Positions 43,428-50,840 of a DNA stretch of 64,000 nt are shown piece after piece. The DNA is from Steroidobacter agaridevorans (GTDB lineage Bacteria; Pseudomonadota; Gammaproteobacteria; Steroidobacterales; Steroidobacteraceae), in NCBI RefSeq assembly GCF_009932555.1, contig NZ_BLJO01000006.1, forward strand, positions 219,648-283,647, written 5' to 3'. The notes below the pieces were generated by a model. The model was not told where the DNA came from. It was given only the letters and a program-made list of their open reading frames with translations, and ran no database searches. Position 1 is the first letter of the stretch, and the number at the start of each line of letters is the position of its first letter. Made by a program: the position numbers and the translations under genes.

Positions 43428-44215
43428 CCAGATCGGCGCTCGTCGAGATGAATATCCAATCCTTGCCGGCCGATGCCCAGCTCGCTCTTCAGCTGCATCG
43501 ACGGAATATGATAATCGCCGCCATTCTGCATGCGATAAGGAATCGGCTGGGCGGTCCACAGCGTATCCAGGCGCTCGCCTAACTCGGCCCGCGTCCGCAG
43601 ATAGCGCGCCTCGTCCATGCGCCCCGTACGATAGATCACGAACGAGGGCAGCACATCGAAGCCTGGATAGTGGAGCACGCCGTGATTGATAGGGAACAAC
43701 AGGTCATCGATCCGCCCGTTGATCCCACGCTCGGCGTAGTGCTCGGCCCAGCCTCCCGCCGTCACGATCAACATTGCGCGCTTGCCCTTGAACGTACCTT
43801 CGCCGTAGCGATCTCCCCACCGGCGCTCCGAGTGCTCGCCCACGCCATAGCCGAACCCATACGCGTACACGCGCTCCACCCAGCCTTTGAGGATGGCCGG
43901 CATGGTGAACCACCACAGCGGGAACTGCAGAATGACGGCGTCGGCCGCCAGCAATTTCTTCTGCTCGGCGGCGATATCGGCTGACTGCGCGTTGTTCGCG
44001 AAGGCGTACTTCGATGCCAACTCCACCTTCAGCGGCGCGCTCGCGTCGCGGTTCAGAAAGTCGTCGCCATCGAGCGCAGCCTTCCAGCCCATCGCGTACA
44101 GATCCGAGACCATCACCTCATGCCCGGAGTCGCGCAAATGCGTGACGGCAAAGTCCCGGAGGGCTCCGTTCAAGGAACGAGGCTCCGGATGCGCATACAC
44201 AATCAATACTTTCAT
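43424..44215 (-). CDS. Flavodoxin-fold NAD(P)H dehydrogenase (quinone)
   Basis: The protein has 263 residues. Family marks of the NQO/MdaB/KefF group: MKVLIVYAHPEPRSLNGALR, VSDLYAMGWKAALDGDDF, AADAVILQFPLWWFTMPAIL, KGWVERVYAYGFGYGVG and AMLIVTAGGWAEHYA. Such enzymes reduce quinones with two electrons using FMN or FAD. The gene diverges from a LysR gene 86 bases away, which probably regulates it, a common arrangement for this family. It converges with the TauE-like gene. Confidence 0.91.
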   Translation of the reverse strand: MKVLIVYAHPEPRSLNGALRDFAVTHLRDSGHEVMVSDLYAMGWKAALDGDDFLNRDASAPLKVELASKYAFANNAQSADIAAEQKKLLAADAVILQFPLWWFTMPAILKGWVERVYAYGFGYGVGEHSERRWGDRYGEGTFKGKRAMLIVTAGGWAEHYAERGINGRIDDLLFPINHGVLHYPGFDVLPSFVIYRTGRMDEARYLRTRAELGERLDTLWTAQPIPYRMQNGGDYHIPSMQLKSELGIGRQGLDIHLDERRSG

Positions 44216-44301
44216 GGCTCACCTGTCGATGCGTTCCGGCGCGCACTATGCGATGCTGCCAGCCATAGCGGAAATGAATAGTTTTGATACGGGCTATAGC
44301 G

Positions 44302-45204
44302 ATGAACAATTTGCGCGGCGTCGATTTGAATTTGCTGGTCACGTTGGAAACGCTACTCACCGAGCGCAACGTGACGCGCGCCGCGCAGCGGCTGCATTTG
44401 AGTCAGCCTTCGGTGAGCGTGCAGCTGCGTAAGCTCCGGGAGATGTTTTCCGATCCGCTGTTGTCGCCCGCAGCCGGCGGGATGATCCCCACAGCTCGCG
44501 GCAAGGCGCTGCTACCCGCCGTACAAGCGGCGCTCGGCGAAGTCCGAAAGGTTCTGAACAAGAGTCGCGCCTTCGATCCGAAGCAAGCGAACGTGCTCTG
44601 GCAAATTGCCGCCGCGGACTATGCGGAGCAGGCGATCCTACTGCCGCTACTGCCGTCGCTGCGACGAGCAGCACCGCTGTCGAGAATCGCCGTACATCAG
44701 GCCAGCCACACTCGAATGTTCAAGCAGCTGGAGAGCGGCGCCCTGGACATCGCTCTGCTCGCAATGGATGCCGCTCCCGAGCATCTGCATCGTCAGATGC
44801 TCTACAAGGAACGCTACGTCCTGATCGCTCGCAAGCAGCACCCGGCGTTCAAACGCAAGCTGACGCTCGACCGATTCTGCGAGCTCGACCACATGCTCGT
44901 CTCGCCGGATGGCGGAGGCTTCCGCGGCGGGACCGACACGGCGCTCGAGAGCCGCGGCCGCAAACGCCGCGTCGTGCTCTCGACTCAACATTTCCTGTTC
45001 GTTCCCGAAGTCGTTGCCCAAAGCGATCTGGTTGCGCTGATTCCCGCGCGGCTGATTCAGCAACGCACCGAAGGACTGCTCATCGTTTCTCCGCCCATCG
45101 ATGTTCCAGGATATGAAATGGGCATGGTCTGGCACGAGCGCAGCCATGTCGATCCGGCGCAACGGTGGCTGCGCGAACAGATCGTTCGCGCGGTCCGAAC
45201 GTAG
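44302..45204 (+). CDS. LysR-family regulator (NodD/SyrM-like group)
   Basis: The protein has about 300 residues. HTH: MNNLRGVDLNLLVTLETLLT, ERNVTRAAQRLHLSQPSVSV, QLRKLREMFSDPLL. These are typical of the RGVDLNLL group (NahR, LinR, NodD-like). The effector domain follows (LWQIAAADYAEQAILLPLLP, KRRVVLSTQHFLFVPEVVAQ). It lies divergent from the quinone-reductase gene and is the best candidate for its regulator; the inducer may be an aromatic or quinone, by analogy. The ATG at 44302 is chosen as the conserved start. Confidence 0.9.
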   Translation: MNNLRGVDLNLLVTLETLLTERNVTRAAQRLHLSQPSVSVQLRKLREMFSDPLLSPAAGGMIPTARGKALLPAVQAALGEVRKVLNKSRAFDPKQANVLWQIAAADYAEQAILLPLLPSLRRAAPLSRIAVHQASHTRMFKQLESGALDIALLAMDAAPEHLHRQMLYKERYVLIARKQHPAFKRKLTLDRFCELDHMLVSPDGGGFRGGTDTALESRGRKRRVVLSTQHFLFVPEVVAQSDLVALIPARLIQQRTEGLLIVSPPIDVPGYEMGMVWHERSHVDPAQRWLREQIVRAVRT

Positions 45205-45426
45205 CGTCCGTAGCAACATCGACACGAATGAGCTGGCTTAGGGTTTCGTCTAACTGGCGAATGAGGCTATCGCGCGCCCTCTGTTGTGAGCCAGTTCGTG
45301 GGTTGCGCAACGCAGCCACAGACCTGCTCAAGAACCGTCGCCTGCTTCCCGATACGCGACTCGATTGAGAGTCCGGTTCATCGACAACCCAGTCTTGCGA
45401 CGATTTTGTTCAGGAGCATTTATCTC

Positions 45427-46644
45427 ATGCGTTTGCGCGGTTCAATTCTAGCGGTGGCAGTTTGCGCCGCGCTGCCGACGGTCAGCTCGGCAGTGGATTT
45501 TCACTACAGCGGCTTCAGCACGGCGGGTTACTCCGAAGTGGACAAAGACGGCGTGCTGTACCGTTCCTCGACCAACAAGGAAGCGATCGATTCTTCCGGC
45601 TCGCTGGAATACGACTCGATCGTCGGATTGCAGGGCACCGTGCGCTTTCATGACCAGTGGTCGGTCACGGCGCAGGGCGTGGTGAAGACTCAGCCCGATG
45701 GCGACTTCGGCCCGAGCCTCGACTGGGCCTACGTGAAGTGGCAGCCGCTGTCGAATCTGGCGATCCGTGGCGGTCTGACCCGTCCGCCGACCTTCATGTT
45801 CTCCGACTCCGTGTATCTCGGCTATGCCAACACCTGGGCGCGTCCGCCGCTGGAAGTCTACGGCATCAGCCCCGTGTACCAGATGACCGGTGTCGATGCA
45901 GTGTGGAGCTTGAACGCCGGCCCGGTGAAAGTCACCGTGCAGCCTTACGCGGGCGTCGGCGAACTGACTCTGCCCATCGCCGCTGGCGGCGACGCCTCCA
46001 TCGACGTTAAGGATTGGTACGGCCTGGCGGTGAGCGGCGAAATCGGCTCGTTCACTGGCCGCATCGGCTATCACACCAAGACGTATGACGGCGAAATGCG
46101 CAGCACGCAGGGCCTCGTGAACACGCTGCGGGCGGCGGGCTTTGCCGATGCGGCGGCGAAGGTCGGCTTCGAGGGCAACAAGTCGCCGATCTTCAACATC
46201 GGCCTGCAGTACGACAATGGCAGCACGTTCGTGATTTCCGAGTACGCCAAGCGCGGCAGCGAACGCGTGGTCGTGCCGGAGCTCACCGGCGCCTACGTGA
46301 CGGCTGGTCATCGCTTTGGCAGCTTCGCGCCGTATGTGACTTACGCGACGTTGACCGTGGACAGCCCTCGTTCGACGAATCTGATTCCGCGTACTTCGCT
46401 GGTCGGCATCGCGCTGGATACCCAGCTCGACAACCTCGCCGCCGCCACCAGCGATCAGGATAGCTATGGCGTTGGCCTGCGTTACGAACTGCCCGCGTTC
46501 GCGTTCCTCAAGGGCGCAGTGTTGAAGGGCCAGTACGATCACATCAATCCGAAGGATGGCGGCAAGGGCTTCCTGAGCGCCGCGCCGGCTGGATTCAGTG
46601 ACAGCGTCAACATGTACACCCTCACGGCCGACTTCTTGTTCTAA
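45427..46644 (+). CDS. Porin-like outer-membrane beta-barrel protein
   Basis: The protein has about 405 residues. A signal peptide (MRLRGSILAVAVCAALPTVS then SA-VD) is followed by alternating strands consistent with a 16-stranded barrel and ends in an aromatic residue as outer-membrane proteins do (YTLTADFLF). The start VDFHYSGFSTAGYSEVDKD and WAYVKWQPLSNLAIRGGLTR are like the family of porins found next to phosphate-binding-like proteins in Shewanella-type bacteria. GGAG lies ten bases before the ATG. The small binding-protein gene follows nine bases after the stop. The solute is unknown; phosphate is a guess. Confidence 0.8.
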   Translation: MRLRGSILAVAVCAALPTVSSAVDFHYSGFSTAGYSEVDKDGVLYRSSTNKEAIDSSGSLEYDSIVGLQGTVRFHDQWSVTAQGVVKTQPDGDFGPSLDWAYVKWQPLSNLAIRGGLTRPPTFMFSDSVYLGYANTWARPPLEVYGISPVYQMTGVDAVWSLNAGPVKVTVQPYAGVGELTLPIAAGGDASIDVKDWYGLAVSGEIGSFTGRIGYHTKTYDGEMRSTQGLVNTLRAAGFADAAAKVGFEGNKSPIFNIGLQYDNGSTFVISEYAKRGSERVVVPELTGAYVTAGHRFGSFAPYVTYATLTVDSPRSTNLIPRTSLVGIALDTQLDNLAAATSDQDSYGVGLRYELPAFAFLKGAVLKGQYDHINPKDGGKGFLSAAPAGFSDSVNMYTLTADFLF

Positions 46645-46653
46645 AGGTGAGCC

Positions 46654-47073
46654 ATGCGTAATTTGAAATGGTGTGTGCTCGCCGCCCTGGCGCTCGGCGC
46701 CGGCGCCGCGAATGCGGAAGTGGTGGTGATCGTCAATCCGAAAAACGCCGCGGCCAGCCTGAGCCCGGAGCAGATCTCTGCTCTGTATCTCGGCAACAGC
46801 ACGACGTTCCCGGACGGCAGCTCCGCGGCGCTGGCGGATCAGCCGGAAGCGGCGGGCATTCGCGGTGACTTCTATCAGAAGGCCACCGGTCGCTCGAGCG
46901 CACAGGCGAAAGCCACTTGGGCGCGCCTGACTTTCACCGGCAAAGCGACTCCGCCGAAGGAGCTGAAGAGCGATGCCGAAGTGAAAGCCTGGGTCGCCTC
47001 CGATCCGAAGGCGATCGGCTACATCGATTCGAGCGCGGTGGACGGCTCCGTCAAGGCGGTCGCGAAGCTGTAA
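46654..47073 (+). CDS. Small PstS-like phosphate-binding-family protein
   Basis: The protein has 139 residues with a Sec signal (to about 21, ANA-EV). The rest matches the short PstS-like family: VVVIVNPKNAAASLSPEQIS, ALYLGNSTTFPDGSSAALAD, FYQKATGRSSAQAKATWARL and VKAWVASDPKAIGYIDSSAV. These correspond to one lobe of the PstS fold, which binds phosphate or a related anion. It is cotranscribed with the porin. A strong hairpin terminator follows. The partner porin supports periplasmic ligand capture. Confidence 0.85.
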   Translation: MRNLKWCVLAALALGAGAANAEVVVIVNPKNAAASLSPEQISALYLGNSTTFPDGSSAALADQPEAAGIRGDFYQKATGRSSAQAKATWARLTFTGKATPPKELKSDAEVKAWVASDPKAIGYIDSSAVDGSVKAVAKL

Positions 47074-47098
47074 TCGAACGATTGTGAGTTGATGATGT

Positions 47099-47142
47099 AA
47101 GCGGCCCCGGTGCGACTTAGCGCGCGCCGGGGCCGCTTGCTT
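47099..47142 (+). terminator. Terminator after the porin/binding-protein operon
   Basis: A 12-base stem AAGCGGCCCCGG/CCGGGGCCGCTT (47099-47110 with 47127-47138) and a 16-base loop are followed by GCTTTTC. It lies just before the end of the converging HTH gene. Confidence 0.7.
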
Positions 47143-47143
47143 T

Positions 47144-47668
47144 TCACGCGACCAACGCGCTGATCCGCTTCTCCACGGGCTGCTTCAGATGCCGCAGCTC
47201 CTTCGCGAGATTGATCTGCATCGCCATGCGCGCAATATCCAACAAGTGCTTGTCGATGGCGTAGCCGCTGCGCCCGTTCAACCATTCGAGCACGGGAGCC
47301 AGGCGCCACACTGCCGTACTGCCATCGTGCACCGGCGCGGGAAATGTGGCGGCGTGCCCTATCATCAGCTTGCGCATGTTCTGGCGTGAAACGCCTACGA
47401 GTTCGGCGATATCCGTGAGCCCCACCAGATCCGGGCTGACTTCGATCAGCTCCGCATCGGGAATCGCGCGCTTCACATCTTCGAGCGCGCTGACGATCGC
47501 TTGCTTCGCCGAGCTGGCCTCGCGAGTGAACATCAACGCGACGCTCCCTGGCAAACCGACACCGACCGTCGCATCATCGCACCCAGCGGCGCCGAGGCGC
47601 TCGACCACATCGTCCCCCACCGGGCCCGGATCGGCGAGTTTGAATCTCAGCTCAAAGTCATATTCCAT
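47144..47668 (-). CDS. HTH protein, putative antitoxin of a HicA-like toxin
   Basis: The protein has 174 residues. The N-terminal 80 residues form a small alpha/beta domain (MEYDFELRFKLADPG, CDDATVGVGLPGSVALMFTR) that I do not match to HicB. A MerR/AlpA-like HTH follows (LVGLTDIAELVGVSRQNMRK, LM) with a winged element (DGSTAVWRLAPVLEWL) and a helical tail. It starts inside the last 11 bases of the toxin-like gene, so it is coupled. I recall this pair as a conserved two-gene unit in proteobacteria, usually both called hypothetical. It probably neutralises the toxin and represses the operon through the palindrome at 47970-47987. Confidence 0.72.
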   Translation of the reverse strand: MEYDFELRFKLADPGPVGDDVVERLGAAGCDDATVGVGLPGSVALMFTREASSAKQAIVSALEDVKRAIPDAELIEVSPDLVGLTDIAELVGVSRQNMRKLMIGHAATFPAPVHDGSTAVWRLAPVLEWLNGRSGYAIDKHLLDIARMAMQINLAKELRHLKQPVEKRISALVA

Positions 47669-47942
47669 CGTTCGACTCCTCCGCGCACTCCGCGCCAACA
47701 GCTTCACGGAACACACAGTTATCAACAATGCGCCGCAGCTGACGCGCGTGATTCCCCGCGTTCCTTGGCGTGCTCCAGATGCTCGCGATACAAAACTCTC
47801 CACACCGGCATTCCGGAACGTTCCGAGGACAATACATTCGGCCCCAGGCGTGACTGCCTCCAGGCTCGACCCGCCAACCATGCTGCTCGGCATACCTCAA
47901 CGCCTGCTCGACTTCCTTCTTCGGATGCTTCGCTCGCCGCAT
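47658..47942 (-). CDS. HicA-like Cys-rich protein, putative toxin
   Basis: The protein has 94 residues. The HicA-type core is visible: ALRYAEQHGWRVEPGGSHAW, where a Gly-Trp precedes Gly-Ser-His; the His at about residue 31 corresponds to the catalytic His of HicA mRNA interferases. After it comes an unusual Cys-rich block (YCPRNVPECRCGEFC) and IWSTPRNAGNHARQLRRIV. The Cys arrangement suggests a metal site not found in classic HicA. GAGGAA lies six bases before the ATG at 47942. Toxin-first order with an 11-base overlap to the HTH gene is typical of HicAB-type loci. Activity is not shown. Confidence 0.7.
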   Translation of the reverse strand: MRRAKHPKKEVEQALRYAEQHGWRVEPGGSHAWGRMYCPRNVPECRCGEFCIASIWSTPRNAGNHARQLRRIVDNCVFREAVGAECAEESNDGI

Positions 47943-47969
47943 CTTGCGTTCCTCGAGACTAACATGCCT

Positions 47970-47987
47970 GGTTGTCAAATGACAACC
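47970..47987. promoter_or_regulatory. Palindromic operator of the toxin-antitoxin-like pair
   Basis: GGTTGTCA-AA-TGACAACC has perfect eight-base arms and a two-base centre. On the minus strand it covers a likely -35 TTGTCA and spacer of a promoter whose -10 is TTAGTC after 17 bases, about 28 bases upstream of the toxin-like start. This is the expected autoregulation site. Confidence 0.65.
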
Positions 47988-48187
47988 ACCACAACAACCC
48001 CGCGCCAAGAGCATGCCGGATGAGGGATGCACAGAATCGAGCGATTGATTGGGCATTTCGCCGCTTAATCGCGCAGCTCGCGTCGCCGATGCGCGACTCG
48101 AGGCGAGATTCATTCCAAGCGGAACTTCATCCGCGCGCACTGACTTTCAATTGATGCCATCGACTCCTTTTTCATAGTGCGGCTCGT

Positions 48188-48703
48188 ATGGTTCCAAGCG
48201 CCGATGTTCTCGTCGTCAACGACCACCTGCTGGATGCGCAGACCACGCTCGTTGCTTTCGAACAAGTGGCGCCGCGCGCCCGCGTATTGCACGTGATGGA
48301 CGGAAGCGAAGCTCTGCACTACCTGTTTTCGACGGGAGTATTTACGGGCCGCCCTGCCGACATGCCGCAGCTGGTGTTCCTTAGTCTGGAAATGACCAGC
48401 ATCGGCGGGTTGTGCGTGCTCGACCTGATGCGCGCTCATCCGCTCACTTGCAAAGTACCCGTCGTACTGGCGAGCATCGAGGGCAACCCGAGCCACTATC
48501 GGCGCTTCAACAAATTCGACGCCAACGTGTATGTGACTTTGCCTTGCGACTTCCAGCGTTACTGCGCCGTCATAGAAGCCTGCTCCCAACGCTGGCTTCC
48601 GTGGGCGCTTCGACCCTGCGGAGCCGAGTCAGCGCGTTCGCCGCGCCCTTCTCCAGGCTCGCGCTGGCGAAGCCCCCTGCCTGAGGCCTTTGGCCACGCT
48701 TAA
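48188..48703 (+). CDS. Degenerate receiver (pseudo-response regulator)
   Basis: The protein has 171 residues; residues 5-130 follow the Rcp1-like receiver fold (VLVVNDHLLDAQTTLVAFEQ, VLHVMDGSEALHYLF, VPVVLASIEGNPSHYRRFN). The phosphoacceptor Asp is Ser at about residue 66 (LVFLSLEMTSIGG, where LVLLDLNMP is usual). The conserved Lys is Leu at about 118 (VYVTLPCDF). The first acidic pocket keeps one Asp (VNDH). It therefore cannot be phosphorylated in the usual way and may act as a binding module. The Arg/Pro-rich tail of about 35 residues may be disordered. A normal single-domain receiver follows 143 bases later. Confidence 0.75.
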   Translation: MVPSADVLVVNDHLLDAQTTLVAFEQVAPRARVLHVMDGSEALHYLFSTGVFTGRPADMPQLVFLSLEMTSIGGLCVLDLMRAHPLTCKVPVVLASIEGNPSHYRRFNKFDANVYVTLPCDFQRYCAVIEACSQRWLPWALRPCGAESARSPRPSPGSRWRSPLPEAFGHA

Positions 48704-48846
48704 CCCATGTTTATGGGCCATCGGCGTGCCCTGCCTGCGTACGCATAAGCTCTGATCTCCAGGGGCGCGTAATTCGATACATCTGGCACTCTCAGCCCAC
48801 TAAATAAAACGGCCTGGCCAAACCAGCTGTTAGTGAAGTCATTGCC

Positions 48847-49218
48847 ATGACTGCGCGCATTTTGCTTGTGGAAGACGAACTCCTCGTCGCGCTCTCGCTC
48901 CGCGAAGCACTGAGCGAAGCGGGGTTCGATGTCGACTGCGCTTACCTCGGCAGCACCGTGATCGATGATCGGGTGGGCGTCGAATGGGATGCCGCGCTGG
49001 TCGATATGGCCTTACCCGATAGCAGCGGTGCGACGGTGGTCCAGCACCTGCTTCATCAGCAGCCGCAGTTGCCCGTCATTCTCACCACGGGCCTGGAAAC
49101 ACCAGAGACCCGCCGGTTCGCCTCGGATCACGAACTGACCATCCTGGCCAAACCGTTCGACGACGCCACCCTGGTCGAATTGTTGAGATCGCTGCTGATC
49201 GCCGAAGCGCACGCTTGA
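48847..49218 (+). CDS. Single-domain response regulator
   Basis: The protein has 123 residues, just a receiver. The acidic residues are in ILLVEDELLVALSLREAL, the phosphoacceptor Asp at about 53 in ALVDMALPDSSG, the switch Thr in VILTTGLE, and the Lys at about 102 in ILAKPFDDATLVELL. There is no output domain, as in CheY or in receivers of the HWE-kinase pathway (the sequence ARILLVEDELLVALSLREAL is close to those). No kinase gene is adjacent. A strong hairpin follows the stop. Confidence 0.88.
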   Translation: MTARILLVEDELLVALSLREALSEAGFDVDCAYLGSTVIDDRVGVEWDAALVDMALPDSSGATVVQHLLHQQPQLPVILTTGLETPETRRFASDHELTILAKPFDDATLVELLRSLLIAEAHA

Positions 49219-49226
49219 GCGTCGGC

Positions 49227-49263
49227 GCACGGCTCGCGGATCTCGTGGACCCGCGAGCCGTGC
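49227..49263. terminator. Long hairpin between converging genes
   Basis: A 13-base perfect stem GCACGGCTCGCGG/CCGCGAGCCGTGC (49227-49239 with 49251-49263) with an 11-base loop lies eight bases after the receiver stop and eight bases before the end of the converging gene. T tracts are weak on both sides, so termination is probable but not certain. Confidence 0.6.
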
Positions 49264-49270
49264 TGTCATT

Positions 49271-50470
49271 TCAGAAGCAGAAGTACGACCCGATCAGGGT
49301 CTTCAGCGTGGTGTGATTCCAGCTTTCGGCCGTGTGAGCGACCGCAAAGGCCTGGATCGAGTGACAGCCGCCGTCGTTGTAGGGCAGCGTGAAGCTCCAC
49401 TGAGACACACTGATGCCGTATTGATTGGCGATGTCGCCGCGGTATCCGTTGGGCACGGTGGTGCCCCAGTAGCCGCCGTCCACATAGATGTCGACGTATG
49501 GGGGAATCACAGCGGTTCTATCCACGGCCCAGCCAGTGACCAGACCGCTGGCAGGATCGAGCGACTCGATGAAGCCGGCCATGGTGTTGTAGCCCTGATT
49601 ATTGAACTGGGCTTGCCAGGTTTGGAGGATGGGCGCGGCGGTCGGATGGGTAATGCCGTGCCAGAACTCACCCGGAATCACCTCCAGCTCGTCCCAACCA
49701 AAGAAGCCCGCGACCAACCACACCATGGGAGCGTCCCACCCCTGCGCGTTGAGGCTGTTGGCATAGTTGAAGTAACCCGCCAGCCACGACGCGGGCGTGG
49801 AGGGATTCTGGTAGCTGGGTGAGTTGCGATGGAACGTCCCCGGCACCAACGCCAGTTGCTGGCTGTTCTTGGAGCGATGCGAGACGATCCAGTTGTAATA
49901 CGGCTGCACCGTGCTGAAAGGCACCATGTACTTATCGAGCGATATGACGTCGATATAGGAACGGTTGAAAATGCAGGACGCCTGCATCCAGGTCATCTCG
50001 GGCTCACTGAAGTTCACCCAGAAGCGCGTCGCCGGCGCGATGCTCTTGACCGCGGCAGCCGCGTTCTGGAGATAAGTCTCCGTCGCCCAGATGGCATTGA
50101 TGCGCGGGTCGCCAGGCGCACATGGGTTCTCCCAGTTCGTGGCGCCGGTCGCAAACCAGTACGGCTCGTCGATCACTACGGCCGCAACACGCGACCAGTC
50201 ATAGCCGAGACTGGCGAGGTATCCAGCCAGATTGGGATTTTGATAGACCCCATCGAGACTCATGATGGCGCGCCCGGCGGGTTGCGATTGGCCCGCCGAA
50301 AACCATGCCAGATCGGTATAGCCGGGATTGCTGTTACCAAACAGCGCCATTTCGAAACGTCTTATCGCGGCGCTTGCATCGACCGATAGCGCCATGCTGA
50401 TGACACAGCAGCCAGCAATCAAAATCCTGCGCGCAACTCTGTCCCACAATCTCGCATTCCATGCTTTCAT
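49271..50470 (-). CDS. Secreted barrel-like protein with C-terminal beta module
   Basis: The protein has 399 residues. A signal peptide lies at about 15-35 (ILIAGCCVISMALSVDASAA). Residues 40-285 look like an alpha/beta barrel of glycoside-hydrolase type: VAAVVIDEPYWF, FWVNFSEPEMTWMQ, IDVISLDKYMVPF and APMVWLVAGFFGWDELEV, with Glu residues at strand ends that could be catalytic. Residues about 300-399 form a separate beta domain (GFIESLDPASGLVTGWAVDR, VDIYVDGGYWGT, WSFTLPYNDGGCHSIQAFA) with paired Cys. I cannot name the family. It is the last gene in line with the Rhs operon, 31 bases after the small membrane gene, with GGAG before its ATG. Confidence 0.65.
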   Translation of the reverse strand: MKAWNARLWDRVARRILIAGCCVISMALSVDASAAIRRFEMALFGNSNPGYTDLAWFSAGQSQPAGRAIMSLDGVYQNPNLAGYLASLGYDWSRVAAVVIDEPYWFATGATNWENPCAPGDPRINAIWATETYLQNAAAAVKSIAPATRFWVNFSEPEMTWMQASCIFNRSYIDVISLDKYMVPFSTVQPYYNWIVSHRSKNSQQLALVPGTFHRNSPSYQNPSTPASWLAGYFNYANSLNAQGWDAPMVWLVAGFFGWDELEVIPGEFWHGITHPTAAPILQTWQAQFNNQGYNTMAGFIESLDPASGLVTGWAVDRTAVIPPYVDIYVDGGYWGTTVPNGYRGDIANQYGISVSQWSFTLPYNDGGCHSIQAFAVAHTAESWNHTTLKTLIGSYFCF

Positions 50471-50501
50471 GTCGACTCCGTTTGTTTGAACCCACCTGTT
50501 C

Positions 50502-50840
50502 CTAGTAGACCAACGAATCGGCGCTGGGCCGGCTTCGGCGCCACCCCGTCCATGCAGCCAACGCGAGACACGCAGCGCCTAACAACAACAGCAACATTCT
50601 GCTGTCCTCGTCATCAGCAAAGACCATCCATTCCGTGTTCACCCAGAGAGGAAAGAAGATCGCAAAGGGCACCACCAGGGCAATGAAAACCAGGAACCAT
50701 GCGTACGTCAGTGCGTTGCGAGTCACGGAACCGAGCGCGTTACGACGCAGCTTGGCGGCCACCAGGAAATAGCCACGCACGCCGAGATAGCAAGCGTACG
50801 CATACAGAAGAATCACAAAGGCAAAACCGATGATCTTCAT
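50502..50840 (-). CDS. Three-helix membrane protein, candidate Rhs immunity protein
   Basis: The protein has 112 residues with helices at about 3-25, 44-67 and 82-100 and a short charged tail. No family is recognised. Its ATG overlaps the stop of the Rhs gene by four bases (ATGA), so it is translated together with it. In Rhs and other polymorphic toxin loci, the gene directly downstream of the toxin normally encodes the immunity protein, and membrane-embedded immunity proteins usually guard against toxins acting on the inner membrane. This function is inferred from position, coupling and topology. The coding sequence has normal GC content for the region. Confidence 0.6.
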   Translation of the reverse strand: MKIIGFAFVILLYAYACYLGVRGYFLVAAKLRRNALGSVTRNALTYAWFLVFIALVVPFAIFFPLWVNTEWMVFADDEDSRMLLLLLGAACLALAAWTGWRRSRPSADSLVY

